A DNA stretch of 33,034 bases from DASYQD01 sp036005845 (GTDB lineage: Bacteria; Acidobacteriota; Thermoanaerobaculia; Multivoradales; JAIOJS01). The notes beneath the pieces are model-generated. The model was not told the origin of the DNA, made no database searches, and worked only from the letters and a program-made list of their open reading frames with translations. A program made the translations under genes and the position numbers. Of this stretch, positions 1 to 9,000 are shown one piece after another; positions within the stretch are counted from its first letter, which is position 1; each line of letters starts with the position of its first letter. The stretch spans positions 1-33,034 of the forward strand of contig DASYQD010000091.1 in assembly GCA_036005845.1 (NCBI GenBank), given 5' to 3'.

Positions 1-2
1 AC

Positions 3-3000
3 GAGCTTGGCACCGGCGATCTCTCGGCGATCACCGGCCGCTACGCCGTGCCAGCCAACGCCGGTGCGAACCGGCATTTGCAGGCACGCCACCCGTCGCT
101 CGACGAGCGTGGCGAGGGCGCGCTGCCGAGCCTCGCCGCCGGCGCCGTCGCGAACCTCGACCTCGTCGTGCAGCCGGTGCCGCCGCGCGTGCTGTCGGTG
201 ACGCCGGCCGCGAACGCCAGCGGCCAGCCGCTCGCCACCGCGGTCACGGTGCTCTTCAGTGAAGCGCTCGATCCGGCGACCGTCACTTCCTCGACGCTGA
301 CGCTGGAGGTGGCGGCTGGCGACGGCGGCGCGACCGGAGTCTTCGTCGACGGCCACGTATCGCTCGTCGACGGCCTGCGCGTCGTCTTCGCGCCCACCCG
401 TCCGCTGCTCCCCGGCCGCACCTTCCGCGCCCGCTTCGCCGGCGGCGTCGCCGACCGCGGCGGCGCCATCTACGCCGGAGCGCCGATGCTGTGGAGCTTC
501 AGCACTTCGACCAACGTCGTGCCCGGCGGCCAGGTCCACCCGGAGAAGTTCCACATCCGCCTGCCCGTCGACGGCGTGGCGCAGATCTACGGCGACGCCG
601 GTGCGCTGCCCGGCTCGTCCCCTGGCCAGACGCCGTGGGTCGTGTCGCCCGAGATCGAAGGCCCGGTCGCCGACCCGGTGCGCGACACTTTCCAGGGCCA
701 CGGCGACGGCAGCTTCACCGGCACCGTCGGCCATCCACCGAGCTTCGCGGTGACCACGGCGAGCCGCGTGTGGGTCAAGGTCTTCGACCCCACCGGCACG
801 CTGGCGGCGGAGTTCCGACTTGGGCCGTTCACCACTCCCGATGGGTTGGGGTTCGTCGCACCGGTGGGGGAGGCGGTGACCTTCCGCAGCGCTGAGGGAT
901 TGGTGGTCGACGTGCCGGCGGCGGCGTTCGACGCGCCGACCTTGGTGAGGATCCAGCAACTGCCGCTCGCGAGCGTCGGGATCCCGACACCGGACGGACT
1001 CGCGCTCGGCGCCTTCGTCAAGCTCGACTTCGCCGGCGAGGCCAAGGAGACGCTTCGAGTCCACGTCCCCGCGCCTGCCGGCGTCGCCAGCGACGCTCAG
1101 GTCTTCGTCGCGGCACCCGAGACCTTTGCCTGGGGCCCGGGTCTGCGCTTCTTGACCACCGGCGGTGTCCTCACCCTCGACGGCGCCAGATACCTGTCCA
1201 ACGATCCTTCACTCCAACCCGCGCCGTCGACCAGCTCCACTGGCAGCACGCTCGCACCGAGCGCCAAGGCCTTGGCCGGCGGCCGCACCTGCAAGCAGGC
1301 TCTCGAGAGCGGCCTCCCGCGCTGCTTCCTTCAGGAGATGCTCATCGAGCTCCGCCAGGCTTCCGATTCCGCCTGGTACTACGAGCAGGGCAAGGAGTGG
1401 ACGGTGCTCTCCGGTATGTTGGGCGGCACCGTCGATGCGTGGGGCTTCGCCAACAGCGTCTTCGCGGCAGGACCGTTCGTCTACGTTCCCGGCCTCAACG
1501 ACACCGGCGGCCGCTACGTCCTGCCGGTGATCGTCGGCGAGCGTTTCGAGGTGGTGCAGCGCGACGTCGCGGCGGGCTGGGTGCTCAACCGGCGCCAGAT
1601 CGAACCGATCGCCAGCGACCAGGGCATCGTCGAAGCACCGATCCCGGAGGATGAGCATCCCGCGCGGCCGATGCTCATCGATGCGCGGCCGTTCCACTTC
1701 ATTCGCTTTGCGGCGCCGCCGGCGGACACCACGCTTGCGGTGCGGTTAGAGGTCGAGGCCAAGGGCGTCGAGGGCGGCAAGGTCCAGCTGCAACCGATCG
1801 CCGATTACCCGCTTCCCGAGGGCACGAGCCTCGAGGTCTTCGACCTCTCCCACGCCGCACGGCCGGCCAACGATCCTGACTACGGCGCTCCCGAAGCGGG
1901 TCCGCGCACGGTCGTCTGCAGCGAAGGGCAGTGGTCGCTCGCCGAGCTCAAGGCGAGCTCCGAGATGCTCCTCGTCTTGTCGCCCGGTGACCTCGATACC
2001 ACCGGCCAGCCGATCGAGCTGCAGTTCGATCGTGCGCTCGATAAGCTGCCGGCGAACACCACCGTGGCGAAGCTGTCCGACCTCGGACCGAAAGCAGGAT
2101 GCCGAGACACGTCGGGCGCCGGCTATCCGCAGGCAATCCCGGTCGACGTCGATCTCGGGTCCCAGGGCACTCGCCTGGTGATCACGCCGCAAGGTCCGCT
2201 CCCGGCGGGCCATCGCTTCCGGCTGGAGCTGACGACCAGCGCGCTGCGAACGCCGGCCGGAGAGGAGGCCTGGCCGACGCCTAGCCGCTTCGAGTTCGCC
2301 ACTCGGGCCGCCGCCCACGAGGGTTTCGGCGACCTGCCTGGCCAGGCGCCGCTAGGGCCCGATTCGCCGCAGGCCAACGACATCTTGCAGATCGGCCATC
2401 TCATGTTCGTCGGAGCCGACAACGGCGAGCTGATGGCGTTCGATGTCTCGGGCTCGACGGAAGCGCAAGGTTTCCGCCGTCAGTCCCGGCTTGCCAAGAC
2501 CCTCGAGTCTTCCGTTCGGACGTTGACCACAGATAGTCATGGGCGCGTCTTCTGGACTGGCCTGTACGGTTCGCTGTGGGCCGTCAAGGCGCTGCGGATC
2601 GAGGACGTCCAGAACGCCACCACGAATACCTGCGGCGACTCGCCCGACTGGGCGGCAGGAATCCCGTGCTTCCCAGCACAGGAAGGCTCGGTGCGCATCG
2701 CCTTCAGCCCCGGCAGCACCTCCGTCTCCGCTTCCGAGTGGCTGTCTTCGCTGATGCTGCCCTCCGGCACACCGATGGACCTCGACGTCTTGGTCCAGGA
2801 CGAGGAGGGCGCCAAGCTCGGGCTCGAGGAGTTCCTTTCGAAATACGGCGGTGGCTCGCTGTCGTCGATGACACCCGATGCCGGCGGCGCCTACACCTTC
2901 AACGTCACGCTCAACTCGACTCAGTGGCGCGCGACCCAGAACAAATCGGAGCCGAGCCGCCCGGGCACGGCCCCGGTGCCGGGGTTCGAGGCCTGGCGCA

Positions 3001-6000
3001 CCGACGCTTGCGACGGTGAGGAGCTGTGGGATCGCTACCAGCGAGTCAGCGTCGACAACCTCACGACTGGCCAGCGCTGGTCGTTCGACATCGAGAACGA
3101 GTGGCCGGAGGGCTCGGGCAACGGCACGGCGACGCTCTCCGGCATCAAGGCGAGGCGTGGCGACCGGCTCCAGGTGCGCTACAACCTGCGCACGCTGGGT
3201 TACGTCGCCATCATGGGCAGCGGCATCACGGTCGTGGACCTCAACCGCGCCTATCGAGTAGCGAGCCCCGGCGGCTTCGTCGGCGACCGCGCCAGCGGGC
3301 GCCAGTGCGGCCGGCGGCTCGGGCAGTTCGAGGGAGAGCAACTGGAGTTTCCCGCCTGCACGCGCGACTTCGGCGCCGGCCCAGAGGGCATCTCGCTCAC
3401 GCCGTCGCTGGCGGTGCAGTCGGCGACGGGAAGCTGTCCGGGCGCGGGTTGCCGCGGCGCAGGCATGCTCGATTCCTACTCACCGCTGTCTCAGGTTGGC
3501 GCCGTACACGCGCGTACTGCCGACGACCACCCGGCGGGCTTCGGCCAAGCGACCGCGAGCGGCGAGCCGTTGCAGGCCGCGGAGGTCGCCGCCTGCATCC
3601 GCACGGTGGCGAACGAACGTGCCCTGCTACGCGACATCGCGACGGGCGACGACGTCGATTGGTTCGACTACCACTTGCGCGGTAACTACGGCGGGACGTT
3701 CATCGACACCCAGCCCGGGAAGCTGCCAGAGGCGAAGCGCGGCGATCTCTTGTTCCTCACCCTGGGCGCCGCCGGCGTCTTCGTCTTCGATGTCTCGGAC
3801 CGGGTGCTCGACCAGAACGTCATCGTCGGCCTCCTGCGCGTCAAGGATCACACCGCCTTCCGCGTCCAGGTGGATCACGCCACGGGGTTGCTCTTCGTCG
3901 GCGGCACCGACTCGAGTGGCGGCACGTCGAAGCCAGTCGTCGACGTGTGGGACCTGCGTTACGTTGCCGGCGCGCCGGGCAGTAAGTTCGCACCGCGGCC
4001 GCTGGCGTCTCTGCCCGCGCCCTGGGCGACCGGTCACCTGGGGTTGGAGGCTGCCGCGAGCGGATTGCTCTACGCTTGGGACCGCCAGCACGCCAAGCCG
4101 CAGGCGATGCCCTTCGACCGGCCGCAGTTCGTCTTCGGCGGTCTCTACCGCCCGTTTGGCATCACCGGCGATCACATCGAGCCGATCAGCCGACCGGCGA
4201 CGAGCTTCGTGCCGCTCGGCGTGGCTATGGAGCTCAAGCCCGAAGACGAACGCAACCAGCGCGAGCTCCACGAGCGCGAGGCGTCAGCCGCGTTCAAGGT
4301 GCGCATCTCGCTGCCCGGCTCGTTGGGGCCTTTGCTCCAGGCGCGCGTGCAGAGCCTGGTCACGCTGCCGTCCGAGCACTTGCTCGGCCGCAAGGACGTG
4401 GGCGCGGCGGAGGCGGTCCCCGGCGGTCCTGGTTGGCCCGATCCAGCCGTCACCGTCACTCTGCGGCGGGTGAGCAGCGAGCGCACCAGCGGAGCGTTCG
4501 ACCTCTACGAATCCGACGAGACGGTGCTGCTCGTCGCCGATCCCCGCGCGCGGCGCGAGTATCACCGCCAGGACGTGCCCGGCTCCGACGCGGACGAGGA
4601 GGGTCAGTGCCGGCGCTGCGCATGGCCCGGTTATCTCCCCGATCCTGCCGTTCCCGGCCCGGCGCGCGACCGAGTCAAGGAGCTCCTCGCCGGCGGCCCG
4701 TACGTTCGGGTGCTGCTGTTCGAGGACGAGCACGGCGATGCGTCGGCGCGCGCCGCCACACATCAAGCGATCGACTTCTTCAAGGCGCGCGGTGACGACT
4801 ATCCGTTGCCTTTCGGTACTGCCGAGCTGCGTGGCTTCGCCGACGCGGTGCCCTCGCCCGTCCAGGCTGCGCTCGTCGAGCCGGCGCAAGGGGCAGCCGT
4901 GTGGCCCGGCGTCGCGGGTGTCATGGTCTCCCTCACCGGCGGCGAGGCGCTGCTCGCGGCGGTCGACCACGAGGTCGCCGGCCGCGTGCTGCCGGTGACG
5001 TTCGGCCGCAGCTATCGCTCGCACACGCTCGGCTACGGCCCGCTGGGCAGTGCCGGCTGGAGCTCGTCACTCTTCGCCCATTTGCGTGAGATCCCGACGA
5101 CCGGCGAGGTGGAGCTCCGTGACGGTAGCGGCCGAGTCTTGCGCTTCCTCGCCAAGGACAAGCAGTGCAAGGTCGAGCCGCCTCTGCCGACGCATCAGCG
5201 CGATGACGGCGGTTGCTCGTACTTCCCGCCGAAGGGCACCTACCTCCGCTTGCTGCGCACCGGCTTCGGCTGGCGCCTGCTCGACCGCAACCACAACGAG
5301 CAGCGCTTCGACCGCGCGGGAAGGATCTTCGAGGCGAGCGATCGCCTGCGGCAGGGCGGCGAAGCGAACCGCATCGGCAGCACGATGCGCTACCTCTATG
5401 ACGCCTTCGGCCGGCTGGTCACCATCGAGGACGACCTCGGCCGGCTCTATCGCCTCGAGTACTACGACAACCCGCGGCCGGAGAACGAAACGGACGAGCA
5501 AGGCCATCGCGGCGACGGTCCGCGCTACGGTCTGTTGAAGAAGGTCACCGACTTCGCCGACCGCACGGTCGAGTACCAGTACGACGAGGAAGACCGCCTC
5601 CTCCAGCAGGTGCGCCTGCCCGAAGTGACCAACCCGCACTTCGCGGAGCTCAACTTCACCGGCGCGACCCGGCCGACCATCGAGTACCGTTACGCGCCGT
5701 CGGAGGGTGTCGGCCGAGACAGTCAGGCGGCAGTGCTGCACGGCGACTTCGCGGCGCTGCGGCTCGGCGCGGTCGTGCTGCCGAGCTATCTCCCGGGAGG
5801 CAACACGCCGGAACGCATCAAGCTCGGCTACGACGCCGCGACGGGCCGCATCAAGACGCTTACCGAGCCCGAGGTCTCACCCTGGCGCCTCGCCTTCCCG
5901 GCACAGTCGGGCAATTCCGCTCCGGCGACCGAGATCGAGGTCACCTCGCCGTGGAACCATCCGGTGACGTTCAAGCTCGCTGATGGACGCCTTACGGAGC

Positions 6001-9000
6001 AGCACGAGATGCTCCCGGTGACCGGCAGCGATGGCCAACCCACGCAGGAACAGGCGACGACCGCCTTCAGCTATACAGACGACGGCCGCAGCGCCTCGAT
6101 CACTTATGCCGACGGCGGCGTCGATTTCTGGTGCTACGCCGACGGCGCGCCCACCGGAGCTGCTGGCACTTGTCCGGCCGGCGGCGAGACGGACCTGCTC
6201 AAGCTCGCGAACGCGACCCGCGCCGGCCGCCGCGCCGGTAGCTCGGACGGCAGCAGCGGCCCGGCGGAGCTCGCGGTTTCGGTGCTCGAGTACGACACCG
6301 ACAACCTGCCGAAGAAGACCCGGGACGGACTCCAACGGACGACCCAGCTCCCGGTGCCGAACGTCGCCCCGGAGACGCGGACCGGGACCGGCCGGTTCGA
6401 GGTCGGCTACCCGGAGGCTTCGCGCGTGGTCGCCTTCGATTACAAATTCGACGCGCACGGCCGTCCGACTTCGCGCAAGGGAATCGGCGAGGCGCCGCCG
6501 GAATGGACGGGTCACTACGGCAGCGACGAGAAGAATCGCGAGGGCGCCGGCTTCCTCGAAGAGGCTCAGCAAGGCTCGCTCTCCACCAAGCTCACCTACG
6601 ACAACCGCGGCAACGTCAAGCGGCAGGAGAGCTCGTGGGGCACGAGTGACGTGTTCGAGTACGACGAATGGGATCGCCCCGTCCACGAGGAGACGAGCAT
6701 CGCAGGCGGCGCCTTCGCGGCGCCCGGCGGTTGCGGCAGCGGTGGCGTCACCACGTGGCGGGGCTTCGATGCGGCGGGGCACCTGGTGGCGGAGAAGCAC
6801 CTACAGGACTATGTGGTGGACGCCGGTGGTGGCATCAGCTGCCGCGAGGTGGAGACCAAGTACGAATATGACGCCCGCGAAAACGTGGTCAAGGTCGAAC
6901 AGTCGCATCTCGCCTCACCTTCGGGCGAGGTAGATGCCGGGCTGCGCGAGGTCGCTCGGTACGGATACTCGCCCAAGGGTCAGCTCGAGCACCTCATCCG
7001 CAAGAACGGCGTCTACGCGGACTTGGTAACGACCCTCAGCTACGACAACGCGGGCCGCGTGTCGAGCGAGCAGACGGGCGGCAGTGGCGCGCGCCTACTC
7101 GGTTACGACGCCAAGGGAAGGCTGAGCTACCGCACCGATGGCGACAAAGGCAAGGTCAGCATTACCTACGACGCCTGGGACCGGCCGTCACGCGAACAGC
7201 TGCCGACTGGCGCACTCGTCGAGCGCGAGTGGGACGCCGCGGGTGGTCTTAGAACGGAGAAGGTCACCGACTCGACCTCGAGCAGTCTGCTGGCGAAAAC
7301 CGAGACGACGTTTACGGCCTTCGGAGCGCTTTCGGACTCCCGCGAGTCGCTGAGTCAGTCGACCAACTCGCAAGGTGAAGTCACTGAGACGGTGCGCAAG
7401 ACGGCGTACCACTATGACGAGAGCGGGCGCCTGGTCGAGGTGTGGGCGGGCACGGGCGACACCGCCATCGAGCGCAAGCTGGCGATCTACAGCTACGAGC
7501 CGGGCACCGGGCGGCTTCTCAGCGAAGGCGGCGGCGGAGCGGTCACCACTTCGCAGCCGCTGTTCGAGCAGCGCTACACGTACGATGGCTCGCCATGGCC
7601 TTCAGCGGTGCAGGAATCGGAGGTGGTGCCCGGCGGTGGCCTGGTGCCGACGCTGCTGCACACGATCGTCGAGCGCGACAGCCTTGGCCGCGTCATCTTG
7701 CAGACCGCGAGCGACGGCTCGGCTCTGCTCAGCCAGTACGATCGCACCGGTGGCGCGATCTCGTGGCAGACCGGCGCGGGCACGCGCTCGTCGGTGGTCC
7801 TCGACGCCGTCGGCAAAGTGGTGCGCGAGATTCGGCCCGCGGGCCGTGGCGAGACCCGCTACGGGTACGACGTCGACGGACGACTGCTGGCCGAGGGACG
7901 GGCTTCTACGAATGGAGGCTGGGTCACGAACTACGGCTACGACACCGCAGGCCGCCTGACCGCGATCCAACACGCGGACGGCAGCGTGGAGGGCTGGACT
8001 TACGACCCGGATGACGTACCGGCTACTTGGACGACGCGCGATGGCGTGCCGGTCCGCTACGACCGTGACGCAGCCAACCGGGTTCTTGCCCGGGTCGTGG
8101 GATTCGAGCCGCCGCCGCCGCCGCCGCCGCCACCAACTCCGCCCCCGCCGCCCGTGGTGGTGCTGGGTGCGGCTTCGCCGGCGCCCCCGCCGAGCGCCCG
8201 GCTGACGCAGCCATCGCAGCACGGCGCTCCGCAGAGTCAGGCTTTTGCAGCGAGCGGCCTGGTCGTGGACGGTGGCGACCACTTCGAGTACGACGCGCTC
8301 TCACGTCTCACGGTGGCCGAGCGAAGCAGACCGGACCAGCGCGTGAAGCTCGAAGGATGGGACCTCGCGGGCCGGCCAGGCCGTGAGATCGTCGGCGCCC
8401 GCGAACCCATCACGCGAAGCTACGACACGTTCGACAATCCGCTCACGACGCAGCTACCCGGGGGACCCGTGCGGTCGGCAGGTGGCGTCACCGGCTGGAC
8501 ACGCGGCTTCGACACCCTCGACCGCCAGTCGACGGTGAGCCCGCTTGGTGGACCCGCGCACGCGTCAGGAGCGAGCTGGCAGTGGAGCGGAGCGCGCCTC
8601 TACCGGCTCACCAACGTCGGCGGCATTGGTACGCAGGCGCAGTTCGGCTATCACGGTGGGCCGGGTCCGAGCTCGCCGGCGGCGGAGTCGAGCGCCTGGC
8701 ACCTGGGTGCCGTTCAGTGGGCCGCGGGCTCGGGCTCCACTTGGGGAACCTTTGGCATCGGCTGGCGCCAGGCAGACGGTGTGAAGACCTCGCGGCCGAC
8801 CGTCGGCGACGCGTTCGGCAGCATGGGTTGGTCGTACGGCTACGACGCCGGCGTCCGCCTCGCCTCGGCGAGCTCGAGTGCCGATTCTTGGGGCTTCTCG
8901 TATGGCGTCGGCGACGAGCGCCAGGTCGAGAGCCGCTCCAAGACAGGTGAGGTGGCGCAGTTCGTGGCCGGTGCTGACGGCCGTATCGCGTCGCGCAACA

